Source: JAVJRN01 sp040218415 (GTDB taxonomy: Bacteria; Bacteroidota; Bacteroidia; Cytophagales; Cyclobacteriaceae). Taken from it: 64,000 nt of DNA. The position numbers and the translations under genes are program-made. The stretch is from positions 186,001 through 250,000 of the forward strand of contig JAVJRN010000029.1 in assembly GCA_040218415.1 (NCBI GenBank), read 5' to 3'. How positions within the stretch are numbered: the stretch's first letter is position 1; each line of letters starts with the position of its first letter. Under the pieces are notes generated by a model. The model made no database searches and had not been told where the DNA came from. It was given only the letters and a program-made list of their open reading frames with translations. This document shows positions 8,705 to 17,801 of this stretch, piece by piece.

Positions 8705-11700
8705 CTATTTGGGCAAAATAACTGGCAATGCAATAATAAACTTTGTTCCTTGCCCCTCTTCGCTTTGTACTTCAATCGTTCCTCCGTGCCCCTTAGTCAC
8801 TATATCATAGCTCATACTTAGTCCGAGACCTGTTCCTTCTCCGGCGGCCTTAGTGGTGAAGAAGGGTTGGAAGATTTTATCTTTAATGCTTTCCGGAATC
8901 CCTGAGCCATTGTCTGAGATAGTGATCAAAATGTCGTTACCCGAAACGTCGGGACGCCCTCCCTCAAGTGACGATTTATCAGCATCCCCCTTTCCAAAGG
9001 GGGCAAGGGGGATTCTCTTCGTTGACACAATCACTTCTGGTTTTTCTACACCTCTTACAGCTTGAAATGAATTGTTGATCAGATTCAAAATGACACGTCC
9101 TATGTCTTGAGGAATCACATTGATTTTAGGCAACTCAGGATCGAGTTCTGCTTTGAAGTCTGCATTGAACGATTTGTCCTTCGCTCTTAATCCATGATAG
9201 GAAAGGCGCAGGTATTCATCTGCCAAGGCATTGATATCTGTGAGCTCTTTCTCTCCACTACCTGTACGAGAGTGCATCAGCATGCTTTTTACTATCTCCT
9301 CTGCACGCTTGCCGTGGTGGTTGATCTTGATCTCGTTTGCGGAGAGGTCTTTGATAAGATCGGCTACTTCCTCTTGATCATTCTGTGCTACGGCTTCCTT
9401 GAGTTCGTCTAGTAATTCCCTATTCAGATCAGAGAAGTTATTCACAAAGTTCAAGGGATTTTGGATCTCATGGGCGATACCTGCAGTTAGCTCTCCTAAG
9501 CTGGCCATTTTCTCTGAGTGGATGAGTTGGGTTTGGGTTTGCTGTAGTTCTGAATATGCCTTCTTTATTTCTTTGGCTTGTGCCAATTGCTGGTCTTTTA
9601 CGCGAGCTTGCTCCATGCGTATGATTCTAGCTTTCTGAAAACGATGAACTCCGAAAATGGCAAATCCTAATACTATGAAGTAAAACACGTAAGCACCAGC
9701 AGAAAGCCAAAAAGGAGGCTTAATGATAATTTTGATATAGTCACCTTCCTCATTCCAAACACCATCTGCATTGGAGCCTTTCACCCGAAAGGTGTAGGTG
9801 CCAGGGGATAAATTAGTATAAGAAATTTTCCTTGTTAAGGAGGGTTTTGACCAATTCTCATCATGCCCCTCAAGCTTCCACGAATATTGATTGTCCTCAG
9901 ATTTGAGGTAATGAAGAGCTACAAATTCAAAACCTAAATTCTTCTGCCAATATTCAAGCTGGATTTTATCTGTAAAATCTACCGACTTGGTGAAAATATC
10001 TCCGTCTGGTGCCGAGTAAACACTATCCATGATGGTCATGGAAGTAATCCAGACTTTGGGAGGAATGGTGTTTTTATCTTCAAATATCTTCTTGGGATCT
10101 ATAATCTCTAAGCCTTGCCTGTGCATAAACCAAATCTCACCATTGGATAGGCTGATAGAGGTCGTGTTATATAAGTTTTCCGTTAATGCGTCTGAGGTTT
10201 CAAGATTGGTGAACTCCTTAGTAGAAGGATTGAAGATGGAGAGTCCCCGTTTGTTCAAAATGTACATCCTTCCATCCTGATCCGTCGCTATTTTTCGGTT
10301 GTTGTGGTAGTTGTAAACAATATCATCGGTGTGTAGCATGCCTTCATCTAGTCCATATCCTACAGCTCTACCAGACTCGGGGCTTACACTCACCAGTCCT
10401 TCGCTGGCATAGGTCGTGAACCACATGTTATTGTTTTTATCAATGCTGTGACCAGTAAACGAACCTGACTTGACCCGCTCGATCGTTCCGTTGCTATACT
10501 TATTCAAGCCACCAGCATTTGTTCCAATCCAGATGTTATTGAAGTTATCTTCTGTGATGAATCGAATGCCATTGCTCGAGAGTGAAGTGGAATCACCCCT
10601 GATCTGTTTGATGACCGATAAGCTATCCTTGTCATCTAAGAGCAGGATTGCATGTTCATTATTTCCTTCATCAGATATCCAGGTGTTACCCTGAGAGTCG
10701 TGAAAATATTGGCCAACACTAAACCCTCTGGTTAACTCGGCATCTAACTGATAAAGCACTTCTCCTTTTTTACTCACTGCGAAAATTCCTGCCTCATTAG
10801 AAACCCATAGGTGCTTCCGTTTTTTGTCAAAAGAGAAAGAGTTGGTATTGAAGCCTGCTCCTATTTGCTCAAAAGAAGCTGTCTGCTCATTGTAGCGAGC
10901 TAGCCCGCCACCGCTATTGCCAAAAGATTTGACCCAAATAGTTCCATCATTATCTTCTAGTGATTTCGAAACACCTCTAAAGGGAAAATCACCCTTATCT
11001 GCATCAAAGATTTTGAATTCCTCTTTATTGGGCTCTTTGAGCAACATACCACCTACGAAACTAACCCAAACTCTACCTTTCGAATCTTCAAATGGAAAGG
11101 TCAAACTATCGATTTCCCTTTCTGGAACACCAAATTTGGAATATGACTGGATGTTTGATTTTTGTTCTTGATATAGATTTGGGCGGGTTCCCAACCATCT
11201 GGTACCAGAAAAATCCTTGTGAAAAACTGCGGGGTAATCTTTAAGCACTAGTCGGTTGTCATCATGATTGAAATACTCATCATAATAGTAAAAAGAGCTA
11301 TCGGAGTATTGAAACCTTAAGTAGGCTTCTCTTCCATCTTTGAGTACTCCAAAGTAGAGGTTCTCCTGATCTTCAAATGTTGGGATCAGTGTATTGATAT
11401 TGTTTGGCGCTTCTTCCAATGGCGGTTTACCAAACTCAAAGGTTTGTTTTTGGTCATTGGAGATGTTGTAAACTGTGAGATAGTTTCCAGATGAAATCCA
11501 AAGCAGCTTATGTGTATCTAACCAAAAGTAAAAATTAAAGGAGAGTACATTTTCTGGTGTACGCTTTTCAAAATCAAATTCGTAAGCCTTGACGATGGTT
11601 CCTGTTATCTGATCTGCAACAAATACCTTCCCATAATAGCCAAATAAGATGTGCCCGGTGTTCTTTGGGAAGACTCCATACAAGCTATCTGGCAAAGTGT

Positions 11701-12400
11701 AACCTGAGTAGGTTTCTCCTGGCTCAAAAACAGTTCTGAATGTATCTAACAGCGCATCATATTTTTTGAGGTGGTTCGAATGGAAATCAAATATCCAGAT
11801 GGAGCTATCCATATTGTTTTCGGAGAAAAAAATATTTTCTGTATACTGAAGCCTAAAGCTGCTGGCATCTTGTCTGTAGATACTCGTTTTTTTTGATGCT
11901 GGATTGTATTTCACAAGAATGGTTGAGTCCAACTCACTGGAGTAATTTCTAAACCAAATATTGTTATTCAGATCCTCGTGCATCGGTCGAACCGAATTGA
12001 ATATCAATACACTCGAGTCTGGATGATACATTATGTTTTCAAAAGATTGATCCTTCGGATTGTAAATCGCCATACCACTCTTGTCTGACGAGCCTCCGGC
12101 AATCCAGATTTTTTCGTCTCTGCCTTGAAAGAGACCACCAAAAAGATTTTTAATCTGGAGTGCTTCTCCTTGCTTGCCCTGATTAGGCCCGAAGGTTCGC
12201 ATGGTATAGCCATCGAATTTTACTAAGCCGTTTTGTGTGGCGATCCAAATGTACCCTTGGGTATCTTCATAAATTGTAAGCGCAACTTCTTCAGGCAATC
12301 CTTCTTTGACTCCATATTCTTTAAATCTGATTTGATCCTTTTGGCCATGCACTGCGAGAAAGGATATGAGAAATATTGTTATTAGTATATGGCGTTTCAT
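8705..12400 (-). CDS. Two-component regulator propeller sensor histidine kinase
   Basis: A 1231-residue membrane kinase. A signal peptide (1-19) leads to two seven-bladed-type propellers built of Reg_prop repeats (pattern IWIATQNGLVKFDG, IWIGTNAGGLNKY), then a Y_Y_Y immunoglobulin-like domain (about 790-870, ending YTFRVKGSNADGVW), one membrane segment (about 885-905) and a cytoplasmic HisKA with His about 977 (GIAHEIQNP) plus HATPase (NLINNSF, DNGSGIP, GTGLGLSMSYDI). It lacks the receiver and AraC domain of full HTCS proteins, so it must signal to a separate receiver, most simply those downstream. It is the first gene of the run to 4778. Confidence 0.92.
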   Translation of the reverse strand: MKRHILITIFLISFLAVHGQKDQIRFKEYGVKEGLPEEVALTIYEDTQGYIWIATQNGLVKFDGYTMRTFGPNQGKQGEALQIKNLFGGLFQGRDEKIWIAGGSSDKSGMAIYNPKDQSFENIMYHPDSSVLIFNSVRPMHEDLNNNIWFRNYSSELDSTILVKYNPASKKTSIYRQDASSFRLQYTENIFFSENNMDSSIWIFDFHSNHLKKYDALLDTFRTVFEPGETYSGYTLPDSLYGVFPKNTGHILFGYYGKVFVADQITGTIVKAYEFDFEKRTPENVLSFNFYFWLDTHKLLWISSGNYLTVYNISNDQKQTFEFGKPPLEEAPNNINTLIPTFEDQENLYFGVLKDGREAYLRFQYSDSSFYYYDEYFNHDDNRLVLKDYPAVFHKDFSGTRWLGTRPNLYQEQKSNIQSYSKFGVPEREIDSLTFPFEDSKGRVWVSFVGGMLLKEPNKEEFKIFDADKGDFPFRGVSKSLEDNDGTIWVKSFGNSGGGLARYNEQTASFEQIGAGFNTNSFSFDKKRKHLWVSNEAGIFAVSKKGEVLYQLDAELTRGFSVGQYFHDSQGNTWISDEGNNEHAILLLDDKDSLSVIKQIRGDSTSLSSNGIRFITEDNFNNIWIGTNAGGLNKYSNGTIERVKSGSFTGHSIDKNNNMWFTTYASEGLVSVSPESGRAVGYGLDEGMLHTDDIVYNYHNNRKIATDQDGRMYILNKRGLSIFNPSTKEFTNLETSDALTENLYNTTSISLSNGEIWFMHRQGLEIIDPKKIFEDKNTIPPKVWITSMTIMDSVYSAPDGDIFTKSVDFTDKIQLEYWQKNLGFEFVALHYLKSEDNQYSWKLEGHDENWSKPSLTRKISYTNLSPGTYTFRVKGSNADGVWNEEGDYIKIIIKPPFWLSAGAYVFYFIVLGFAIFGVHRFQKARIIRMEQARVKDQQLAQAKEIKKAYSELQQTQTQLIHSEKMASLGELTAGIAHEIQNPLNFVNNFSDLNRELLDELKEAVAQNDQEEVADLIKDLSANEIKINHHGKRAEEIVKSMLMHSRTGSGEKELTDINALADEYLRLSYHGLRAKDKSFNADFKAELDPELPKINVIPQDIGRVILNLINNSFQAVRGVEKPEVIVSTKRIPLAPFGKGDADKSSLEGGRPDVSGNDILITISDNGSGIPESIKDKIFQPFFTTKAAGEGTGLGLSMSYDIVTKGHGGTIEVQSEEGQGTKFIIALPVILPK
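8941..9015. repeat. In-frame palindromic GC-rich repeat, copy 2
   Basis: It shares GGGGGCAAGGGGGATT, a facing CCCCCTTT, and an ACGTCGG..CGCCCTCCC flank with copy 1. It is translated as IPLAPFGKGDADK and following residues near 1129-1153 of the propeller kinase, at the same place between the N and G1 boxes. The central part differs from copy 1, so the copies have diverged. Confidence 0.78.
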
Positions 12401-12828
12401 GTAGCGAATGATTTCAACGGAAGAGTAACCTGCGTCAATGATAGAAAATGTTTTATCAACTCTTCTGTTCGTTGATTTAAGGTGCTAAAAGTGTATAATT
12501 CAAATAGTAAGATACGAAGATCAACTTTTATTTCAGCCATTGAAAACTTGTTCTGACACTGAGCTTATTTTTGGGTTTTTTATGATCTCCGTCGTTTTTT
12601 GTGAGGTGCATAAAAGGAATATCTTGAGGCTTTATATTAAAAAAGCCGCATTACTCATCGGTAGACACTAGAGATTTGAAATTGACATAAGATATGTCTT
12701 TTTCTCTCAATTGTATAAAACTGCTTGATTTCGATGGGAATTATAGCTAAGCTTTGTCATAATTTGGGTTTAGTAATGACCACTCCTTTTACACAAAACT
12801 TGTAAACAATTGAGGCTTAAATGAAAAA
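12401..12828. other. Gap of about 430 bp, promoter side of the signalling block
   Basis: No convincing open frame is present. The stretch is AT-rich and lies upstream of the propeller kinase gene, so it should hold the promoter for the minus-strand signalling run. No clear TAnnTTTG match in the right place was found. Confidence 0.4.
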
Positions 12829-12852
12829 AACCCGACCTATTCGGGGCGGGTT
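12829..12852 (-). terminator. Rho-independent terminator of the small membrane protein gene
   Basis: Read on the minus strand, AACCCG and CGGGTT form a stem with further C-G pairs inside, followed by seven T residues. It sits about 50 bp after the stop of the gene at 12905. Confidence 0.7.
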
Positions 12853-12904
12853 ATTATTTCGGAAGTAATGTGTGCTTTAAAATTTAGATCAGATTAGTTG
12901 AGCA

Positions 12905-13144
12905 TTACGCTACTTTTTGTCTTTGGCTTTCATGCTCTTCAGACTTCACCATTTTCTTCTCTATTGTTTCATCAAAAAACTCTTGTTCATGAATCACTTC
13001 CTTCATTTGAGCAACAGAATAGAACCCTAATATGGATAATACTAAGACTGCCTTTCCTGCTTCTATGAAGATCGGGTTGGCACTGTTTAAAAGTCCTATT
13101 CCCAGACTTAAGGCAATAACGCAAAGTAATGTTTTCAGATTCAT
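12905..13144 (-). CDS. Small membrane protein of unknown function
   Basis: A 79-residue protein from the ATG at 13144 (MNLKTLLCVIALSLGIG); a TTG start at 13171 would add nine polar residues and is less likely. Two hydrophobic helices (about 4-22 and 29-47) are separated by a short polar loop, followed by a charged C-terminal tail of about 30 residues. There is no known motif. It has its own terminator and stands alone on this strand. Confidence 0.55.
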   Translation of the reverse strand: MNLKTLLCVIALSLGIGLLNSANPIFIEAGKAVLVLSILGFYSVAQMKEVIHEQEFFDETIEKKMVKSEEHESQRQKVA

Positions 13145-13529
13145 AGAGCTATCATTGAGATTAGAAGACAAATATGCCTCACTTAAATCATTTCTTTTTA
13201 TTTATATTTTATATAATATACATATCATATTCTTATGATTAGCCTTCAGATTGAAGCTCTAAGTGTCAGGTCATTGAGATTTGAGCTTACAAAATTGCTG
13301 CAAAATGTTTTTCATTTTCAGTTTACTGTTTCATTCTTTTTTGAGACCAGCAGGGAGATAAGGAAACCATTCATCAAAGGCAAAAAATTGAAATAAGTTA
13401 TTCAGACATTCAAAGAATGGCTAGCCGCTCCAATTAAAATGACTACTCTGATGAAAGCTTTTTTTCGAGTGCACACCAAAAATCATTGGTCGAATAAAAT
13501 TATCATCGAATAAAAGATAGAATTATAGT
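13145..13529. other. Gap of about 385 bp, nothing recognised
   Basis: AT-rich divergent intergenic stretch between the small membrane protein and the EF-hand gene. It includes a long run of A/T around 13190-13230. It probably contains both promoters; no repeat or RNA was recognised. Confidence 0.4.
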
Positions 13530-14126
13530 ATGTTATCTTCGCGTTTCATATGTACTAGTGAATCTATGTTAACCGCCTTTCAGGAAACGAAACTTAAGTA
13601 TTTGTTCCACTTATTAGATAAAAATAAAAGTGGTGTATTGGAACCAACTGACTTTAGCGAAATTGGAAATGAGGTAATTGAAAATCTAAACCTGTCCAAA
13701 CAGGAACTAGAAAAAAACAATATCCTGAAAAATGCTGATAAGTTCTTCTTAAAACTCATATCAAACATTTCAGTAGCTGAGAAGAAAATAATTACACTCG
13801 ACGAATGGTTGGCTTTCTTTGATACTGAAATCATCAATGCAGAAGACTCTATAGTTACTGATGAGGTGGTAGACTTACTCTTAAATTTTCTTTTTGGGAG
13901 TTTTGACCAAAATAGAGATGGTTACACTTCCGTTCGGGATTATATTCAAATGTTCTCTGTTTTAGGGATTTCTCGGAAAGATTTGACTTCCGCATTCATC
14001 AAATTTGACGTGGATGGAGACTGTAAGCTTTCGAGATACGAACTCAGTTCAAGTGTTGAGTCTTTTCTTATCTCCGATGACCAGCAAGATCCAGGTAATT
14101 GGATTTTTGGCCCTTGGGATCATTAA
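13530..14126 (+). CDS. EF-hand calcium-binding protein
   Basis: A 198-residue soluble acidic protein with three recognisable EF-hand loops: DKNKSGVLEPTDF near residue 30, DQNRDGYTSVRDY near 128 and DVDGDCKLSRYEL near 162. Each has Asp at position 1, Asp/Asn at 3, Ser/Asp at 5, Gly at 6 and an acidic residue near 12, though in the second loop position 12 is Asp. The layout of widely spaced pairs resembles calerythrin-like and sarcoplasmic calcium-binding proteins, here probably a cytoplasmic calcium buffer or sensor. An ATG at 13566 (MLTAFQETKLKYLF) is an equally plausible start, since family members tend to begin close to this helix. No signal peptide is seen. Confidence 0.82.
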   Translation: MLSSRFICTSESMLTAFQETKLKYLFHLLDKNKSGVLEPTDFSEIGNEVIENLNLSKQELEKNNILKNADKFFLKLISNISVAEKKIITLDEWLAFFDTEIINAEDSIVTDEVVDLLLNFLFGSFDQNRDGYTSVRDYIQMFSVLGISRKDLTSAFIKFDVDGDCKLSRYELSSSVESFLISDDQQDPGNWIFGPWDH

Positions 14127-14241
14127 TATTGAATCATTGTAGCTTTTAGTGTAAAGGCTGTCTGCAAAAGTTGTTTCGGTATCACACTGATGCGAATTTT
14201 CCATCAAATAAACTACCTCTAGGCAGAGCCATCGAGGTATT

Positions 14242-14311
14242 AGATGAAGTTTGCTAAGCAAACATCTCTGTTTTCGACCCAGAGGGTCGGGGAATTAAAC
14301 CCACTGGTGGG
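14242..14311. repeat. Cluster of three short perfect hairpins between convergent genes
   Basis: Three hairpins follow one another: GTTTGCT/AGCAAAC (14249-14263, extended by AGAT/ATCT), CGACCC/GGGTCG (14275-14289) and CCCAC/GTGGG (14300-14311). They sit just beyond the ppk2 stop and could end transcription from either side. The GC-rich pair looks like a dispersed REP-type unit. Confidence 0.5.
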
Positions 14312-14312
14312 A

Positions 14313-15083
14313 TTAAAACTTCTCTGGCACGAAATTCTGATAGTCCATAGGAGGCCTTACATATTGGTGCTTTTCTGGTAATGGCGGCAGCTCTACTGCT
14401 TTTTGATTGATAGGCTGATAGGGAATTTGTGAAAGTAAATGATGGATACAATTGAGCCTGGCTTTTTTCTTATCATCACCATTGACCACAAACCAAGGGG
14501 ACTGCTTAGTATCCGTATGGGCAAACATGGTATCTTTTGCCTTTGAAAACTCCAACCATTTGGCACGCGACTTCAAGTCCATCTCACTAAATTTCCATCG
14601 TTTCTCTGGCCTTGATATTCGTTCTAAAAACCTTGCTTCCTGCACCTCCTCACTCACAGAAAACCAGTATTTGATGAGAATAATCCCAGATCGGATCAAC
14701 ATCTTTTCAAATTCAGGACAAGACCTCAAAAACTCTTCGTATTCTTCTTCAGTACAGAAACCCATTACTTTCTCTACTCCTGCCCTATTATACCAACTCC
14801 TGTCGAACAGTACGATCTGCCCTGCGCTGGGTAGGTGTTTTACATAGCGCTGAAAATACCATTGAGATTTTTCCTTTTCAGTGGGAACGCCTAATGCCAC
14901 AACATCACAAACTCGTGGGTTGAGCGGCTCTGTAATTCTTTTGATAACACCTCCCTTGCCAGCAGCATCTCGACCTTCAAAAATCACGACCACTTTTAAT
15001 CCTTCTTGCTTGACCCATTGCTGCAATTGTACCAGTTGTGTGTTGATTTTTATTAGTTCTTTCGCGTACAACTTATTATCCAT
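14313..15083 (-). CDS. ppk2: Polyphosphate kinase 2
   Basis: A 256-residue cytoplasmic enzyme that transfers phosphate between polyphosphate and nucleotides, mainly making NTP or NDP from polyphosphate. Visible family features: Walker A-like FEGRDAAGKGG (36-45), the conserved W75/Y76 region, lid motif DRSWYNR (94-100), and the EEVQEARFLERISRPEKRWK stretch. Length matches single-domain class I PPK2. It is transcribed toward the EF-hand gene, with no obvious operon partner. Class (ADP or GDP preference) cannot be decided from sequence. Confidence 0.93.
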   Translation of the reverse strand: MDNKLYAKELIKINTQLVQLQQWVKQEGLKVVVIFEGRDAAGKGGVIKRITEPLNPRVCDVVALGVPTEKEKSQWYFQRYVKHLPSAGQIVLFDRSWYNRAGVEKVMGFCTEEEYEEFLRSCPEFEKMLIRSGIILIKYWFSVSEEVQEARFLERISRPEKRWKFSEMDLKSRAKWLEFSKAKDTMFAHTDTKQSPWFVVNGDDKKKARLNCIHHLLSQIPYQPINQKAVELPPLPEKHQYVRPPMDYQNFVPEKF

Positions 15084-15233
15084 AGTATTTCTGTTGGTTG
15101 ATGAAAGTTAATAATTATAGGTGATCATAACTGCTCAAATGATGACCCTGATTTACTTTTCCAAAAATGGCAGGGCAATGAAAGCAAGAGCCTATTCGCT
15201 TTTAAGGCAGAAAATATTTCGGCTAAAACAAAA

Positions 15234-15265
15234 AAGACTCCTCGCAATACGAGGAGTCTTGAAAT
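15234..15265 (-). terminator. Rho-independent terminator of the outer-membrane protein gene
   Basis: An 11-bp perfect stem (AAGACTCCTCG at 15234-15244 with its complement at 15250-15260). On the minus strand it is followed by a T-rich run, 28 bp after the stop of the gene at 15288. Confidence 0.8.
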
Positions 15266-15287
15266 TGATAAAAAGTCTTTAAGTTTC

Positions 15288-16388
15288 TTACAAAATAATT
15301 CCAAAAGAAATGGCTTGCAAGCCTCCGCTTCCGGCTGGGGCGCGATTATCTGAAAAAACATTATTTAAGTCGTAATTCATGAAAAGATCGAGTCCTTTAA
15401 ATCCAAATTGTCCGCGAATTCCATATCTGACATTGCTCAAATAAAAGTTTCCAGAATCTTTGTCTTTTTCCTTGTTTCCATCAACTGAGTATACGTATTT
15501 GCTTTCACCACCTAATCGATATCCGACATAACCTCCAACACCGATGCGAATACCTTGGCGCTTAGACGTACGAAAAGTAACTCCACCTTTTTCATAGCCT
15601 TTGACCTTTCTTTTCCCTTTTGAAAAATCGAGCATTGGCACGATGGTCACGTTGGCATAAGGCACTGTCAATCTACTTTTCCTGGTATTGTGATCCGCAG
15701 GCGAAGGGACGAACTCTATTCTATCAGCTCCTTTGGTGAAAATATAATCTGTATCTTGAAGCTTAAAGTTGTGCCAGCTGGCTCCTATTGCCCAGTTTAG
15801 ATAAAGCGGCCCACTTACCCACGTTTTGTTGTTGAAGTTGAAACCAAAATTCCAACTACCAAAAGGTTTCAAGGTATAAGGTTGGTCATCAGCATCAGGA
15901 AATGCTCCACCCTCGACCCAGTTTTGAAGACCTATATCAATATTAAACTCTGTCTTTGTGCGGTCTATACTTTTTGACTCGTAAGAATATTTTCTCACAG
16001 GCTCATCGCTATCAAAGGCATCCTCAAACTCATCACCTACTTCATCCCACTCATCGGCATCTACCAATAATTCTATATTGCCAATTTTAATACTTGTTTT
16101 AGCATTTCCATCGCCGATAATTATGGTGGTATCCTTGGTGTATTTCTTACCATTAGCATCCTCCAGCTGAATATTTTTTACTTTATCAGAGGAAATCGCA
16201 TTATTAAGATCTTTGATCATCTCATTGATATCATACTGCTGAAGCCTTTTTAGTTCTTCTTTATTTTCTGTATAAATGAGAATTTTGCTCTGGTTGCTCA
16301 ACTCTATAACTACCGTATCAGAATCAGATGACGCTTTTGCTCCCAGCAAAACTATCATCGCAAGTAAAAATGTTGTGATCTTTTTCAT
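15288..16388 (-). CDS. Outer-membrane beta-barrel-like protein
   Basis: A 366-residue secreted protein. A signal peptide (1-19, ending AKASS) is followed by about 110 residues of charged, helical to mixed sequence rich in Asp/Glu/Lys, then alternating amphipathic strands with aromatic ends (FGFNFNNKTWVSGPLYLNWAIG, GVGGYVGYRLGG, YGIRGQFGFKGLDLFMNYDLN) that look like an 8-12 strand barrel, ending in a hydrophobic strand. It sits 95 bp after the sigma/membrane-protein pair on the same strand with its own terminator. Its role is unknown; it may be the surface partner or target of that sigma factor. Confidence 0.75.
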   Translation of the reverse strand: MKKITTFLLAMIVLLGAKASSDSDTVVIELSNQSKILIYTENKEELKRLQQYDINEMIKDLNNAISSDKVKNIQLEDANGKKYTKDTTIIIGDGNAKTSIKIGNIELLVDADEWDEVGDEFEDAFDSDEPVRKYSYESKSIDRTKTEFNIDIGLQNWVEGGAFPDADDQPYTLKPFGSWNFGFNFNNKTWVSGPLYLNWAIGASWHNFKLQDTDYIFTKGADRIEFVPSPADHNTRKSRLTVPYANVTIVPMLDFSKGKRKVKGYEKGGVTFRTSKRQGIRIGVGGYVGYRLGGESKYVYSVDGNKEKDKDSGNFYLSNVRYGIRGQFGFKGLDLFMNYDLNNVFSDNRAPAGSGGLQAISFGIIL

Positions 16389-16482
16389 CGTCTTTTTTTT
16401 AAAGTCCTTTTAATTTTTGATGTTGATCAATTGGATTAGTCAAGCCCAATTTATCTTTTTCAGTCTATTTTGAATTTCAACC

Positions 16483-17133
16483 TTAAGGTTGGTTTTTTAC
16501 AAACAAATTATTCTTTGCGTCACGCAGATCCGCCAGTACCGTGGTACTTGTCAGATTCTGAGCCATTGACCAAAATTTATTGATCACTCTGGCTTCTGTG
16601 GTATCAACTGCAGGCTTCTCAGAGGCTATGTAGGTGATTTTAACCGTTGGTCTGTTTTCACTTTCGCGTTTCTTTTGAATCATTCCTAAGTCACTCGTTG
16701 GCCAATCCATTGACAAGGTTGGTTTCTTGGAAGTCAAGATTAGAACATCCATGACCGCAAAATCAATCATCGGCTTTTGGGTATTTTCAGCGAAAGTGTT
16801 CTTGGTTTGCTCAGTATTAGGCGCTTCTTCCACAGCCATCATCTGGTTACTTAGCCTTGATTTCCTATAGGGAATTTCAATCCTCATTGTATCTAACAAA
16901 ACAGGATGATCCACATTGGCAATCATTACTCCAGTGCGTGTATTTTGATATGGCCAAAGTACTAAGCTAAATATCAAAATAGCTGCCACTGAAGCCGCTA
17001 GCCAGTACCATATTACTGGTTTTCTTTTGTTTATTTTCCTATTCACTTGATCCCAAGCCATCGCTGAAGGAGTGGTCTCCTCGCTAAAAAGCTTTTCCCG
17101 AAAAAGTTGATCTAATTTATTTTTTGAATCCAT
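16483..17133 (-). CDS. Single-pass membrane protein, putative anti-sigma factor
   Basis: A 216-residue protein from the ATG at 17133 (MDSKNKLDQLFREKL). Its cytoplasmic N-terminus (1-45) has the pattern common in Bacteroidota anti-sigma proteins, then a membrane helix (about 50-68, WYWLAASVAAILIFSLVLW) and a periplasmic tail with no clear fold. The start lies inside the end of the upstream sigma gene (17-bp overlap), which supports a regulatory pair. No zinc-binding HxxxCxxC motif is present, so the anti-sigma role is inferred from position and topology. Confidence 0.68.
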   Translation of the reverse strand: MDSKNKLDQLFREKLFSEETTPSAMAWDQVNRKINKRKPVIWYWLAASVAAILIFSLVLWPYQNTRTGVMIANVDHPVLLDTMRIEIPYRKSRLSNQMMAVEEAPNTEQTKNTFAENTQKPMIDFAVMDVLILTSKKPTLSMDWPTSDLGMIQKKRESENRPTVKITYIASEKPAVDTTEARVINKFWSMAQNLTSTTVLADLRDAKNNLFVKNQP

Positions 17134-17704
17134 GACCCATATTTTTTTTAAGTTCCATCGCTTGCAATGTTGCAAGTTGATTTTGCAGGAGTTTCCTCGC
17201 TCTGCTCAACTGAGACTTGGAAGTATTCTCAGTAATCTCCAGCGCTTCCGCTATCTCTTTATGGTTATAACCTTCAATAGCAAACAGGTTAAAAACCGTT
17301 CTGTAACCAACCGGTAGCCGCTCGATTAACTTCATCAGATCTTGAGCCTCAAGGTTGTCATCCAACTTGGCAAAGTCTAACTCATGCTCGGCATCCGTCA
17401 CATCTATTTCCAGTGACATGTTTTTATTTTTTCGGATGTACATCAAACTTTCATTGACCATGACTCGCCTAATCCATCCTTCAAAGCTTCCCTGGAAGGT
17501 ATACTGAGCAAGCTTATCAAAAACCTTTACCATGCCCCCAATCATCACATGCTCAGCCTCTTCTCGGTCATTAATATACCTACAGCAAACACTGAGCATT
17601 TTTGGAGCAAATCGCTCATACATGGCCTTCTGCGCTTTCTGCTTCCCTTTCAGGCAGTCGGCTATCAGCACTTCTTCCGTATACGATTTATTGATTTGCA
17701 ACAT
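17117..17704 (-). CDS. ECF-type RNA polymerase sigma-70 factor
   Basis: A 195-residue sigma factor from the ATG at 17704 (MLQINKSYTEE); a TTG six codons upstream is possible. Region 2 (MYERFAPKMLSVCCRYINDREEAEHVM and FEGWIRRVMVNESLMYIRKN) and region 4 (LPVGYRTVFNLFAIEGYNHKEIAEALEITENTSKSQLSRARKLL) are both complete, so it should recognise -10 and -35 elements. It heads a three-gene unit with a membrane protein and an outer-membrane protein. A 9-bp-arm palindrome lies about 100 bp upstream. Confidence 0.9.
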   Translation of the reverse strand: MLQINKSYTEEVLIADCLKGKQKAQKAMYERFAPKMLSVCCRYINDREEAEHVMIGGMVKVFDKLAQYTFQGSFEGWIRRVMVNESLMYIRKNKNMSLEIDVTDAEHELDFAKLDDNLEAQDLMKLIERLPVGYRTVFNLFAIEGYNHKEIAEALEITENTSKSQLSRARKLLQNQLATLQAMELKKNMGHGFKK

Positions 17705-17801
17705 GCTTTGGTTAGTAATCAATGGGTAGATGCAGTTACGAGATTCTGGGTTGCATGGGGTGATTAAAAAAATAAAATTAACTTTTAATCTTGGTTAAAA
17801 T

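Noticed and set aside
14452..14847. 131-codon plus-strand frame
   Set aside because: Antisense to ppk2; the ppk2 motifs are clear.
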